Assembly: GCA_002418205.1 (NCBI GenBank)
Contig: DIDP01000024.1
Span: forward strand, 1 to 36,748
DNA: 36,748 nt
Direction: 5' to 3'
Source of the DNA: Anaerolineales bacterium UBA5797
GTDB lineage: Bacteria > Chloroflexota > Anaerolineae > Anaerolineales > Villigracilaceae
In this document: positions 1-8,269 of the stretch, piece by piece
Layout: each line of letters opens with the position of its first letter
Position numbering within the stretch: position 1 is the first letter of the stretch
The notes under the pieces: generated by a model
What the model was told of the DNA's origin: nothing
The model's database searches: none
What the model saw: only the letters and a program-made list of their open reading frames with translations
Translations under genes and position numbers: made by a program

Positions 1-46
1 TCTTGCTCCCAAAGCAAGCGCGCTAGCCGGACTGCGCTACGCCCCG
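1..46 (-). tRNA. tRNA-Pro(UGG), 5' part only (cut by window edge)
   Basis: On the minus strand the 5' half of a tRNA folds cleanly. The acceptor strand CGGGGCG is at 46-40, TA at 39-38, and the D stem GCGC/GCGC encloses AGTCCGGCTA. The anticodon stem CTTGC/GCAAG (18-14 and 6-2) closes the loop TTTGGGA at 13-7. The anticodon is TGG (positions 11-9), which reads proline CCA codons. The variable loop, T arm and 3' acceptor strand lie to the left of the window. Sequence and fold are those of an ordinary bacterial tRNA-Pro. Confidence 0.9.
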
Positions 47-109
47 ATATGGATTTGTTTGTGACGAGTCACCGCTCGAGCGCGCCAGGCACCTCCGGTG
101 AACTTCGTT

Positions 110-154
110 CGGACTGCGCTACCCCGCAGAGGCGGGGCGAACGGCGCCCCGATA
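110..154 (-). repeat. tRNA-Pro-like 5' fragment duplicate, interrupted
   Basis: The 13 bases CGGACTGCGCTAC at 110-122 and the 9 bases GCCCCGATA at 146-154 repeat the 5' end of the adjacent tRNA-Pro (28-40 and 41-49). Here they are separated by 23 bases that form a GC hairpin (CCCCGC/GCGGGG). No anticodon arm can be folded downstream, so this is not a functional tRNA. It is either a degraded partial duplication of the tRNA end or a palindromic element that picked up tRNA sequence. Confidence 0.5.
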
Positions 155-172
155 ACTATCACGGTCTGTGAG

Positions 173-178
173 TATAAT
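173..178 (+). promoter_or_regulatory. -10 box TATAAT, probable leaderless promoter
   Basis: A perfect TATAAT is followed by 7 nt and then ATG at 186. That spacing puts the expected transcription start on or next to the A of the start codon. No good -35 is evident about 17 nt upstream. This supports ATG 186 over the GTG at 168, which lies upstream of the -10 box. Confidence 0.55.
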
Positions 179-185
179 GCGTGGA

Positions 186-1067
186 ATGAGTACCCGTCAA
201 GCGATAAAACGGATGATGCTGCTGCTCTCGCTTCTCGCGGGGCTGTCCGCCTGTTCGCCGTCAAACCAGCTGCTTCCAACACCCATCCCGCGGACTTTGA
301 CTCCCTCACCGACTCAAACTCCCGCCCCCCCAACGGATATACCCACGCCCACGCCACTGACCTGTCTCTCCCAGCCGGGGCGCGTGGAGGAGGGACTCCT
401 CGACTCCACAACTCCTCCGCAGGGATATTTCATCTATCTGCCTCCGTGCTACGATTCAAAGACGGAGGAACGCTATCCCGTCCTCTACCTCCTGCACGGA
501 CAGACCTACACCGCCGATCAATGGGTCCGCCTCGGCGCCGTGGAAGTGGCGGACAAACTGATCCTCTCCGGCGAAGCGCAGCCGTTCATCATCGTCCTCC
601 CCGACGATCGCTACTGGAACCTGCCGCCCGGCGCGGGCTTCGGTCAGAGACTCGTCGAGAACCTCATTCCCTACATCGATTCGACCTATCGCACCCTGGC
701 AGACCGCAACCACCGCGCCATCGGCGGCATGTCGCGCGGGGCAGGCTGGGCATTCCGCCTGGGCTTCACCCGCTGGGACCTGTTCAGCGTGATCGGCTTG
801 CACTCGCTTGCCGTGCTGCAACGTGACCAGGCGAAACTGACGAATTGGATCGCCGACATCCCCACAGACTCCCGCCCGACCATCTTCATGGACATCGGCG
901 ACAACGACCAGGAACTGATCATGGCGAAGACCATCGAAGCACAGTTCAACACCTACGGACTGTCGCATGAATGGCACATGTACAGCGGTGCACACACGGA
1001 GACATACTGGTCCGCGCACGTGGAGGAATACATCCGCTGGTATGCCGGTCAATGGAATATTCCTTGA
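186..1067 (+). CDS. Lipoprotein esterase, alpha/beta hydrolase (esterase D/Fes-like)
   Basis: A 293-residue secreted lipoprotein. The N-terminus is basic, followed by a hydrophobic segment and a lipobox Leu-Ser-Ala-Cys whose Cys is residue 23. A Pro/Thr-rich linker (about residues 24-58) then tethers the catalytic domain outside the membrane. The domain has the putative-esterase fold: strand motif YLLHGQ, nucleophile elbow GMSRG with Ser183, a candidate acid in DIGDND and a candidate His in the SGAHTE motif. Such enzymes cleave carboxylic or feruloyl-type esters; the substrate cannot be told here. ATG 186 is chosen because TATAAT sits 7 nt before it. GTG 168 and ATG 177 are in frame but lie before or inside the -10 box. 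It appears monocistronic. Confidence 0.85.
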   Translation: MSTRQAIKRMMLLLSLLAGLSACSPSNQLLPTPIPRTLTPSPTQTPAPPTDIPTPTPLTCLSQPGRVEEGLLDSTTPPQGYFIYLPPCYDSKTEERYPVLYLLHGQTYTADQWVRLGAVEVADKLILSGEAQPFIIVLPDDRYWNLPPGAGFGQRLVENLIPYIDSTYRTLADRNHRAIGGMSRGAGWAFRLGFTRWDLFSVIGLHSLAVLQRDQAKLTNWIADIPTDSRPTIFMDIGDNDQELIMAKTIEAQFNTYGLSHEWHMYSGAHTETYWSAHVEEYIRWYAGQWNIP

Positions 1068-1102
1068 TCCACCGCGCCTCAAACATCAGGCAGGCGAAGC
1101 GT

Positions 1103-1123
1103 TATAATCCTCCCATTCAGGAG
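1103..1123 (+). promoter_or_regulatory. galE -10 box and Shine-Dalgarno
   Basis: TATAAT at 1103-1108 lies 20 nt before the ATG, and a strong AGGAG at 1119-1123 sits 5 nt before it. This is a leadered promoter, in contrast to the esterase gene just upstream. No clear -35 is seen. Confidence 0.6.
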
Positions 1124-1128
1124 ACCTT

Positions 1129-2102
<974 letters not shown>

Positions 2103-2106
<4 letters not shown>

Positions 2107-2177
2107 CATCCGTGCTTCATCGGTTCATCATCCAGGCCAAGCAGGGCGAATTTTCGAACCTCGGGAAAAACAAATGA
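2103..2177 (+). CDS. Possible 24-aa translational-coupling ORF
   Basis: The ORF starts with ATG inside the galE stop (ATGA at 2103-2106). It ends with a TGA that overlaps the ATG of the M50 protease gene (ATGA at 2174-2177). The peptide is basic and has no recognisable domain. Overlapping ATGA junctions on both sides would carry ribosomes from galE to the protease gene, which itself has only a weak GGGA upstream. An ORF of this length can arise by chance, so this is tentative. Confidence 0.3.
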
Positions 2178-2824
2178 ACTTTGTCATCATCTTCTTCGGC
2201 TGGATCTTTTCACTCTGCCTGCATGAATTCTCACACGCCTTCGTCGCCTATCATGGCGGCGATACCACGGTAAAGGACAAGGGCTACCTCACGTTCAACC
2301 CTCTCCGATACACCCATCCCTTCCTTTCGATCATCCTGCCCCTGCTCATCCTGCTGATGGGCGGCATCGGTCTGCCGGGCGGCGCGGTCTATATCGAGAC
2401 ATGGCGCATCCGTAATCGTTACTGGTTGAGCGCAATGGCGCTGGCGGGTCCGGCGGCAAATGGAGTGGTCGCCATCGTCCTCGCCATTCTGCTTCAGGTA
2501 TTGCCTGCCTCCACGTCCAACATCTGGCCCGGTCTTTCGTTCCTGCTCGTCCTCCAGATCTGGGCGATCTTCTTCAACCTGCTTCCGATCCCTCCGCTCG
2601 ATGGCTACAACGTCCTCGAGCCGTTCCTCGCCCCGCCCATCCGCCAGCAGATGGACCGCATCCGCGGCTACGCCTTCTGGATCCTCCTGCTCGCGATCTG
2701 GTACATTCCCGCCATCAGCGATTTTCTCTGGACCGTCATCTTTATTCTTGCCTCCATTCTGGGAGTCAACTGGGGCATGGTCGTTCTGGGACAGGAATAC
2801 CTGATGAACTTCTTCAGGTTCTAG
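2174..2824 (+). CDS. Site-2 protease family membrane metalloprotease (M50)
   Basis: A 216-residue polytopic membrane protein of the M50B family. The zinc-binding HEFSH is at residues 17-21 in the first membrane helix. The second motif, in FNLLPIPPLDGYN, supplies the third zinc ligand Asp143. About six hydrophobic segments are visible. Small stand-alone M50 proteins like this cleave membrane-embedded substrates by regulated intramembrane proteolysis; the substrate is unknown. No PDZ domain is present. The start at ATG 2174 places HEXXH in the first helix as usual. An in-frame extension to 2045 would overlap galE and adds only non-hydrophobic sequence. Confidence 0.88.
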   Translation: MNFVIIFFGWIFSLCLHEFSHAFVAYHGGDTTVKDKGYLTFNPLRYTHPFLSIILPLLILLMGGIGLPGGAVYIETWRIRNRYWLSAMALAGPAANGVVAIVLAILLQVLPASTSNIWPGLSFLLVLQIWAIFFNLLPIPPLDGYNVLEPFLAPPIRQQMDRIRGYAFWILLLAIWYIPAISDFLWTVIFILASILGVNWGMVVLGQEYLMNFFRF

Positions 2825-2908
2825 GGCAAACCGCCTCGCGCCAGTCTGGAAGTTGCTCCCGTTAAAAAGGCGATGGGTGACCCTGTCGCTTTTTCTTTCG
2901 GGAACAAT

Positions 2909-2938
2909 TTGACAATATTGGTCGTCTTAGGGTAAAAT
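2909..2938 (+). promoter_or_regulatory. Promoter of NADH dehydrogenase gene
   Basis: TTGACA at 2909-2914 (perfect -35), an 18-nt spacer, then TAAAAT at 2933-2938. The expected transcription start is about 2945, giving a leader of about 48 nt. This is one of the best sigma-A-type promoters in the window. Confidence 0.75.
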
Positions 2939-2946
2939 ACAGAAAA

Positions 2947-2975
2947 GTGAAATATTTCACAATAAGATATTTCAC
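2947..2975 (+). promoter_or_regulatory. Rex-like operator palindrome plus extra half-site
   Basis: GTGAAATATTTCAC at 2947-2960 is a perfect 14-bp palindrome placed at the predicted transcription start. Its right side continues to TTCACAA, matching the half-site of the redox repressor Rex (TTGTGAA/TTCACAA); the left flank is AA instead of TT. A second ATATTTCAC at 2967-2975 is a direct repeat spaced 15 bp. Rex control of NADH dehydrogenase is well established in Bacillus subtilis, so gene and site fit. The rex gene is not in the window. Confidence 0.55.
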
Positions 2976-2992
2976 GGAAAGCGCAGGCAAAC

Positions 2993-4243
2993 ATGAACGC
3001 AAAACAACTCCCCCATGTCGTCATCATCGGCGCCGGATTCGGAGGCCTGACCGCCGCACAGAAACTGAAGAACGCCCCCATCCGCATCACCCTGATCGAT
3101 AAAAACAACTATCATCTCTTCCAGCCGCTGCTCTATCAGGTGGCGATCGCTGGCCTGCTGCCCTCGCAGATCGCCTACCCGCTGCGGACGATCTTCCGCA
3201 AACAGGAGAATCTCACCTTCCAGATGGGTGAAGTTTCCTCCATCGACTTCGCCTCACGGTTCGTGAAGTTGAACGGGTCGGTGATTGCCTACGATTATCT
3301 GATTCTTGCCGTGGGCGGAGAGACGAACTTCTTCGGGATGGATGGTGTGAAGGAGAGCGCCCTTCAGCTCAAGGACATCGATAGCGCGGTCAACACGCGC
3401 AACCACCTGCTGCGCATGTTCGAGAAAGCCAGCCGCGAGGCGGATGCCGAAAAACGCAAAGCCCTGCTAACCTTTGTCGTGGTCGGAGGCGGCCCCACCG
3501 GCGTGGAAACCGCCGGGGCGCTGGCTGAGTTGATCTCGCATGTCATGAGGAAGGAATATCCAACCATCGATCCCGCTGAGACGCGTGTGCTGCTGCTCGA
3601 GGCAGGCAATGCGTTGATCGCCAGTTACCCCGATGAACTGCGCAGGGCGACCCACAGATTGCTGAGCAAAAAGAATGTCGAGATCCAATACAACGCCCGG
3701 CTGACGGATTTCAACGGTCAACGCGTCAGGCTGGCGGACGGGACGCAGATCATGACCCATACGCTGATCTGGACGGCGGGCGTGAAAGCCGCCGAGATCA
3801 CGAATCAGCTTGGGGTCCGGCAGGCAGGTTCAGGTCGGGTGAGAGTCGCTGAGTCCCTGCAAATGCCGGATCACCCCGAGGTCTATGTCATCGGCGATGC
3901 AGCTTATCTCGAAAACGGGAACGGTCAGCCGCTGCCCATGCTGTCGACGGTCGCGATCCAGCAGGGCAACGCGGTTGCGGAGAACATCCGGCGAGCGGTC
4001 AATGGGCAGACGCAAAAACCGTTCCATTACAAAGACCCAGGGCTGCTCGCCACCATCGGGCGGAACGCGGCGGTGGCGCGTTTGTGGGGAATTTCGTTCA
4101 GCGGATTGATCGCCTGGCTGATCTGGGTCGGCTTGCACATCTACCGGTTGATCGGGTTCCGGAACCGGCTGGTGGTGCTCATCAACTGGGCATGGGATTA
4201 TTTCTTCTACGATAATCAGGTGCGGTTGATCACAAGGGAATAG
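2993..4243 (+). CDS. ndh: Type II NADH:quinone oxidoreductase
   Basis: A 416-residue single-subunit, non-proton-pumping NADH dehydrogenase that passes electrons from NADH through FAD to quinone at the inner membrane face. An FAD-binding GxGxxG (IIGAGFGGL) is near residue 11. A second dinucleotide-binding motif (VVVGGGPTGVET), for NADH, is near residue 157. The conserved VIGDAA lies before the C-terminal part. The C-terminus carries the hydrophobic membrane-anchoring segment typical of NDH-2 (around WLIWVGLHIYRLIGF). It has its own promoter with a Rex-like operator, suggesting induction when NADH accumulates. The 3' end overlaps the convergent CPBP gene by 14 bp. Confidence 0.9.
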   Translation: MNAKQLPHVVIIGAGFGGLTAAQKLKNAPIRITLIDKNNYHLFQPLLYQVAIAGLLPSQIAYPLRTIFRKQENLTFQMGEVSSIDFASRFVKLNGSVIAYDYLILAVGGETNFFGMDGVKESALQLKDIDSAVNTRNHLLRMFEKASREADAEKRKALLTFVVVGGGPTGVETAGALAELISHVMRKEYPTIDPAETRVLLLEAGNALIASYPDELRRATHRLLSKKNVEIQYNARLTDFNGQRVRLADGTQIMTHTLIWTAGVKAAEITNQLGVRQAGSGRVRVAESLQMPDHPEVYVIGDAAYLENGNGQPLPMLSTVAIQQGNAVAENIRRAVNGQTQKPFHYKDPGLLATIGRNAAVARLWGISFSGLIAWLIWVGLHIYRLIGFRNRLVVLINWAWDYFFYDNQVRLITRE

Positions 4244-4952
4244 TGCCCGGATATTGCGTCGCGATATATGCCGCGCATAATCCCAGCGCGTTGACCATGA
4301 CATGCAGGATGACGCCGGGCCAGACGGAGTTCGAGCGCTGATACATGTAGGCAAGCAGCGCACCCAGGATGAAGGTTGGGATGAGGGATGCGGGATCGAG
4401 ATGCCCGACCGCGAAGATCGCGGCGCTGATCAGCATCCCTTTCACCCAGCCGTGGCGCTGGCGAAAGCCCTGAAAAAGAAAACCGCGGAAGAACAGTTCC
4501 TCCACGATCGGAGCGAGGATCACGCCCACGATCATGAACCAGACCGGGGATTCGAGCGATTCGAAGATCGTCAGGATCTTCTCGCCCTGCACCTCCACGC
4601 CAAGGAGCAGAAGGAGGCTGTTGTGGATCAGGATGAGGATGTAACTGACGAACAACAAGCCAATCCCCAATGCCAGAGTCCCCCAATCGAAGCCGCCCAA
4701 ACCGAGCGACTTCGGGTTGACGCGCCGGTATGCAAAGATCAACACCAGCGGCAGAAGATATGCCAGTTGGACGAGGATCAATCCCGCACTTTGCGCCAGT
4801 TGCGTTCCCCCCGCGAGCGCTGAATAAAATAACAGAGCAACATCCAACAGCACCAGCAGGACCACACCGATCCAGTTGTCAATCGGCTTCCATGGGACGG
4901 AATAATCGGGCGACTCAGGTGGTGCGACAGAGTTTTGAAACTCCAGGTTCAT
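4230..4952 (-). CDS. CPBP family intramembrane glutamic protease
   Basis: A 240-residue multi-pass membrane protein of the CAAX protease/bacteriocin-processing (Abi) family. The catalytic EELFFRG is at residues 151-157 (Glu151, Glu152, Arg156). The downstream motif His is in FAVGHLDP, and the last conserved Asn is in HVMVNALG. Family members cleave prenylated or signal-like peptides within the membrane; the target here is unknown. ATG 4952 shares its A with the TGA of the upstream gene, so it is translationally coupled. A TTG one codon earlier is possible. It is the last gene of the mscS operon. Confidence 0.85.
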   Translation of the reverse strand: MNLEFQNSVAPPESPDYSVPWKPIDNWIGVVLLVLLDVALLFYSALAGGTQLAQSAGLILVQLAYLLPLVLIFAYRRVNPKSLGLGGFDWGTLALGIGLLFVSYILILIHNSLLLLLGVEVQGEKILTIFESLESPVWFMIVGVILAPIVEELFFRGFLFQGFRQRHGWVKGMLISAAIFAVGHLDPASLIPTFILGALLAYMYQRSNSVWPGVILHVMVNALGLCAAYIATQYPGTIPL

Positions 4953-5317
4953 CAACCTTCTCCCATTTCACGATAGAGGAACCATCGACCCTTGCGGTCA
5001 TCCACGTTCTTCATGGCTCTATCGTAGTAAATATCGAATATTTGATCGGCATCGGTCCGTACCCTGAAATAAAAGCGTCCCACATTCAACGAGCCGCGCC
5101 CTGTTGCAACCGCGGCGTGGGCGGGACGCATGTTGCGCGCCATCCTGCCGCGCCGCGTGAAGTCGCTCCACGAGGAGAGCATTTCAACCACGCGATAGGT
5201 CCTTCCCTCCCAGGTGAATCCGTTCGGACAATCGGGCGTCTTCTCGCGCGCGGGCGGTGTATCGAAGATCACTTCGATGGGATGGTCGTAAAAGTGGATG
5301 GGAGCCAACTCATTCAT
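4952..5317 (-). CDS. DUF6504-like small protein
   Basis: A 121-residue soluble protein without a signal peptide. It has a conserved-looking core: FTWEGRTYRV, then WSDF, a basic linker, and a C-terminal FYFRVRTDADQIFDIYYDR followed by RWFL. This resembles the DUF6504-type proteins of Actinobacteria and Chloroflexota, which have no known function; the assignment is by remembered pattern only. It lies between mscS (16-nt gap) and the CPBP protease gene (1-nt overlap), so the three are almost certainly one transcript. Confidence 0.65.
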   Translation of the reverse strand: MNELAPIHFYDHPIEVIFDTPPAREKTPDCPNGFTWEGRTYRVVEMLSSWSDFTRRGRMARNMRPAHAAVATGRGSLNVGRFYFRVRTDADQIFDIYYDRAMKNVDDRKGRWFLYREMGEG

Positions 5318-5333
5318 CTATTGATCGACCCGG

Positions 5334-6194
5334 TCAACCTGCCATGTTGACCTGCATCGGCGCCAGTTGGATCGTTTCGAAGGGCATTTCGACACCGGCT
5401 TTGTTCAATGCCTTGAACACCTTCTCCCGCAATTCAAAGCGTTTCTCCACATGCTGTCGTTCATCCTTCAACCAGGCTTGCAGTTCCAAAGCGACATTGT
5501 AATCGTTCAGGGCTTTGACAATCACGCGCGGCGCCGGATCATTCAAATATTCCGGATTATCATCCACCAGCATAAGCAATGTCCGGCGGGCCTTCTCGAT
5601 ATCCTCATCAACCGCGATGGTCACGGCAATGTCCAGCCGCAAGCTGGGGAAGTTGGTGTAGGACGCAACCGTCTTGTTAACGATCTCGGTGTTTGGCACA
5701 GCCAGCATCCTGCCATCACTGGTCACGACGCGCGTCGAACGCAGGGTTATTTCGCTGACGCGTCCATATTTATCATCGATCTCCACAAGGTCGCCCAGCA
5801 CGAACGGACGGTCGATGAAGATGATGATCCCGGAAATAAAGTTGGACAGCGAGTCGCGTGCCGCGAAACCGATCGTCACACCGACGATCCCCAATGAAGC
5901 CAGGAGCGCCCCGGTGTTTATTCCAACCGCGTCCAACGCGCTGACCAGACCAATGATCAGGACCGTGTATTTGACGGCGGTCTCCACGAAGGAATAGGTT
6001 GTTTCATCCAGAGTGGATTTTCGCAGCGTCCTGCGCATGACCACCATCAGGATACGCCAGAGAATGTAAAAGGCGAGGAAGACAGCCAGCCCGACCACAA
6101 GATTGGCCATTCCGTTCGCGAGTTGTTCCCCCATGTCCCTTGGATTGAAGGTCTCCTGCAAGCGGGTTAGAACACTTTCCATAAACACTTTCAT
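5334..6194 (-). CDS. mscS: MscS-family mechanosensitive channel
   Basis: A 286-residue small-conductance mechanosensitive channel that releases solutes on hypo-osmotic shock. Hydrophobic helices lie near residues 30-52 and 72-92. The pore-lining TM3 has the Gly/Ala-rich pattern ASLGIVGVTIGFAARD, leading to NFISGI. The cytosolic beta domain follows, with DLVEID, RSTRV and the hallmark VPNTEI, then the alpha/beta cage. The start is set by a strong GGAGGTGAT just upstream. It is first gene of an operon with a DUF6504-like gene and a CPBP protease gene. Confidence 0.92.
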   Translation of the reverse strand: MKVFMESVLTRLQETFNPRDMGEQLANGMANLVVGLAVFLAFYILWRILMVVMRRTLRKSTLDETTYSFVETAVKYTVLIIGLVSALDAVGINTGALLASLGIVGVTIGFAARDSLSNFISGIIIFIDRPFVLGDLVEIDDKYGRVSEITLRSTRVVTSDGRMLAVPNTEIVNKTVASYTNFPSLRLDIAVTIAVDEDIEKARRTLLMLVDDNPEYLNDPAPRVIVKALNDYNVALELQAWLKDERQHVEKRFELREKVFKALNKAGVEMPFETIQLAPMQVNMAG

Positions 6195-6352
6195 TTATCA
6201 CCTCCGTTGAATTCATTGACACTGTGTAAAGCCCCAAAACCAAACATCGATCGCCATGATATTTCCATCTGCCTGTCGAATCCGAGGGAACACTCCATCC
6301 AACCAGCCGTGGTGGAGAGCCTCAAATGACAATTCCACACTGGAACAGGTCA

Positions 6353-6904
6353 TCAAACCTTGTAGGGATCATCCGCCTGCAAAAAGGCAAGCAGCATCCC
6401 CCGCCTTGGATGATCCATCAGCCACTCGCGCACCTGCCTGATGCGTTCATAATCCTCCGACCCTAGTTTTTCAAGATAGATCCTGTGCATGTGATTATGT
6501 CGCTCCGTGGCATGGATGTCATCCTGCCAGGGACGCGTGAAAAACTCGTTGACATTATCGTGCAGGTTACGCTCGACCAGCGCGTCCCACTCATGTTTAT
6601 CGAACCAGATGCCGTTGCAATTCCCGCAACGGTCAAGATAAAAATCAGTATCCGGGAAAATCTTGTATCTCGCCATGATGTGACCGGACTCCGGGCATAA
6701 CTTGAGCTCATCCACGTCCCAGGTCGGGTCGATCTTCGATTTCGCCGGTTTTTGCGGCATATCCTCCCCCCTTGCCTTCCACCAGGCAAGATAGGCATTG
6801 GAGGGAAGCCAGACACCCCCACAGTTCGTGCACTGGTTGGCAGGCAGACCTTCCACGAGGGTGATGGGACCCAGAGAGTTAATTTTGCAAATAGGGCAAT
6901 TCAT
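6353..6904 (-). CDS. TFIIB-type zinc-ribbon protein
   Basis: A 183-residue cytosolic protein with two tandem zf-TFIIB ribbons. The first starts at the N-terminus (CPICK, then CTNCGGVWLP). The second is mid-protein (LCPESGHIM, then CGNCNGIWFDKHEW). The second ribbon shows Cys-Pro-Glu-Ser in place of the first CxxC pair, so it has lost or altered one ligand. The C-terminal third is basic and His-rich, with no recognised domain. Such proteins are common and uncharacterised; nucleic-acid or protein binding is only inferred. ATG 6904 puts CPxC at the very N-terminus, as in the family. It follows a channel-like gene by 31 nt. Confidence 0.75.
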   Translation of the reverse strand: MNCPICKINSLGPITLVEGLPANQCTNCGGVWLPSNAYLAWWKARGEDMPQKPAKSKIDPTWDVDELKLCPESGHIMARYKIFPDTDFYLDRCGNCNGIWFDKHEWDALVERNLHDNVNEFFTRPWQDDIHATERHNHMHRIYLEKLGSEDYERIRQVREWLMDHPRRGMLLAFLQADDPYKV

Positions 6905-6935
6905 ATGGACTCCAGATGATGTTCGGAAGGGTGTA

Positions 6936-7280
6936 TCACTTCTCATCAGCGAGATGGAAATGGTGCAGGAAGCGGTGGAAGATCGGCGCGATGAGAATCC
7001 CAACCGAAGCCAGAAGGATGACTCCTGAATAGATCGCATAAAAGGAGGCAAAGATCTTGCCGGCATCGGTCCTCATGGGATCGACCGGTCCCATGCCGCC
7101 GAGGATCATCGAAGCATTGAGCAGCGAATCGATCCACGACAGGTTCTCAAGAAAATGATAGCCCACCATGCCCATGCCCAATGAGAACGCCAGTAATGAC
7201 ATTCCGATCAATCCATTGAGGGCGAGGCGCCGGGCAAATACTTTCCGGCTGGCAAGCGGTTGTCTGTGACGTTCGTACAT
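6936..7280 (-). CDS. Two-TM channel-like membrane protein with degenerate pore loop
   Basis: A 114-residue membrane protein: a basic N-terminus, TM1 at about residues 22-43, a short WIDSLLNASM segment, a loop GGMGPVDPMRTDAGKIF, and TM2 at about 77-100, ending in a His-rich tail. The layout (TM, pore-helix-like segment, loop, TM with FASFYAIYSG) matches two-TM potassium-channel subunits, but the TVGYG selectivity filter is replaced by GGMGPVD. The Shine-Dalgarno GGAGGT is embedded in the last codons of the upstream glycosylase gene, and the two genes abut without a gap. Function unknown; ion conduction is not supported without the filter. Confidence 0.6.
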   Translation of the reverse strand: MYERHRQPLASRKVFARRLALNGLIGMSLLAFSLGMGMVGYHFLENLSWIDSLLNASMILGGMGPVDPMRTDAGKIFASFYAIYSGVILLASVGILIAPIFHRFLHHFHLADEK

Positions 7281-8180
7281 TCAACCTCCATTATATTTCC
7301 AATCCCAGAACCAGAAGGCGAGACCCTTGTACTCACCCCATTTTTCGAAACGCTTCTCCACTTCCTTCGAGGTGACCGGTTTCCCGCGGTACCATTCGTG
7401 CGAAACCAGTTTCAGCGCCCACGAGTCAATGGGGATGAAATCAGAACGTCCCAATATCAAAAGTAGATTTGCCGCAGCATACGGGCCCACTCCGTTGATG
7501 GTCAACAATTCCTTGCGTAATTCGAGCGTCGGCAGGTCGCAGGTTTTCAAAGCTTCGAGGTCATATTTCCCGGAAGCCACGCGGACGGCAAGTTCATGGA
7601 TGGCGGGCGCACGATAACCAACGCGAATCTTCTCTTTGAGGGTATCCGGGTCGGAGGCGGCGATCGCTTCGGGCGTGGGAAAGGATTTGGGCGCTTCGTC
7701 CACATTCCTTCCAGTTGCTCCGCCCAGCGCGACGCCAAACTCATCCACCAGCTTACGCGTCATGTTTTGGGTCGCGCCCCAGAGCGTGTTCGTTGTCAGG
7801 ATCGTTTTGATGACATCCTCGAAGAGGGTTGGCGAGCGCAGGACGCGGCCCAGAGACTGTTTTTTGGCACGCGCCAGTTTCGGCTCCGCGCGTGAGGCGG
7901 CATAGAAGGCGGAGAAGTCCATGTCGAGTCCGAACATCCAGGCGACCGCCTCCGCGGCTTCGCTGCGTTCGGTCTTGTTGAGCCTTTCCGTTTCAACGCT
8001 GACGCCGTCTTTGGCGTCGCTCATCTTCAGTTCGATCACGCGCGCATTCGACAGGCGCAATGTGTATCCGAGCGTGTTCGTCCCTTCATCGTATGTGAAC
8101 GGCGCAAGTTGACGCCATCCATGCGAATCGATGACGGATGTAAAGTTGAACGGCTTGCGGGCGGGGAGTGTGAATTTCAT
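7281..8180 (-). CDS. HhH-GPD DNA glycosylase (AlkA/OGG-like)
   Basis: A 299-residue base-excision-repair glycosylase. The C-terminal half holds the helix-hairpin-helix (LLTINGVGPYAAANLLLILG) followed by the GPD-loop catalytic Asp in PIDSWAL. The N-terminal part resembles the beta-rich domain of AlkA-type enzymes. The catalytic Asp without a clear neighbouring Lys suggests a monofunctional glycosylase for alkylated bases; an 8-oxoguanine role is an alternative. There is no FeS cluster motif at the C-terminus. It starts at ATG 8180, divergently from the gene at 8270, and heads a three-gene operon with the channel-like and zinc-ribbon genes. Confidence 0.8.
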   Translation of the reverse strand: MKFTLPARKPFNFTSVIDSHGWRQLAPFTYDEGTNTLGYTLRLSNARVIELKMSDAKDGVSVETERLNKTERSEAAEAVAWMFGLDMDFSAFYAASRAEPKLARAKKQSLGRVLRSPTLFEDVIKTILTTNTLWGATQNMTRKLVDEFGVALGGATGRNVDEAPKSFPTPEAIAASDPDTLKEKIRVGYRAPAIHELAVRVASGKYDLEALKTCDLPTLELRKELLTINGVGPYAAANLLLILGRSDFIPIDSWALKLVSHEWYRGKPVTSKEVEKRFEKWGEYKGLAFWFWDWKYNGG

Positions 8181-8243
8181 GAGGCTCCGTAATTTGTAAG
8201 ATTCGACTCATGCGGGCATCTATTAAATGTTGTGAGCGAACGA

Positions 8244-8249
8244 TATAAT
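8244..8249 (+). promoter_or_regulatory. -10 box TATAAT
   Basis: A perfect TATAAT, 20 nt before the ATG of the small thioredoxin-fold gene. AAAAGG at about 8257-8262 may serve as a weak Shine-Dalgarno. No convincing -35 is seen. Confidence 0.5.
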
Positions 8250-8269
8250 CATAACGCAAAAGGCATGAG

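Noticed and set aside
98..826. 242-codon plus-strand ORF overlapping the esterase gene in another frame
   Set aside because: Arg/Pro-rich, no motifs; the overlapping frame shows lipobox and GMSRG.
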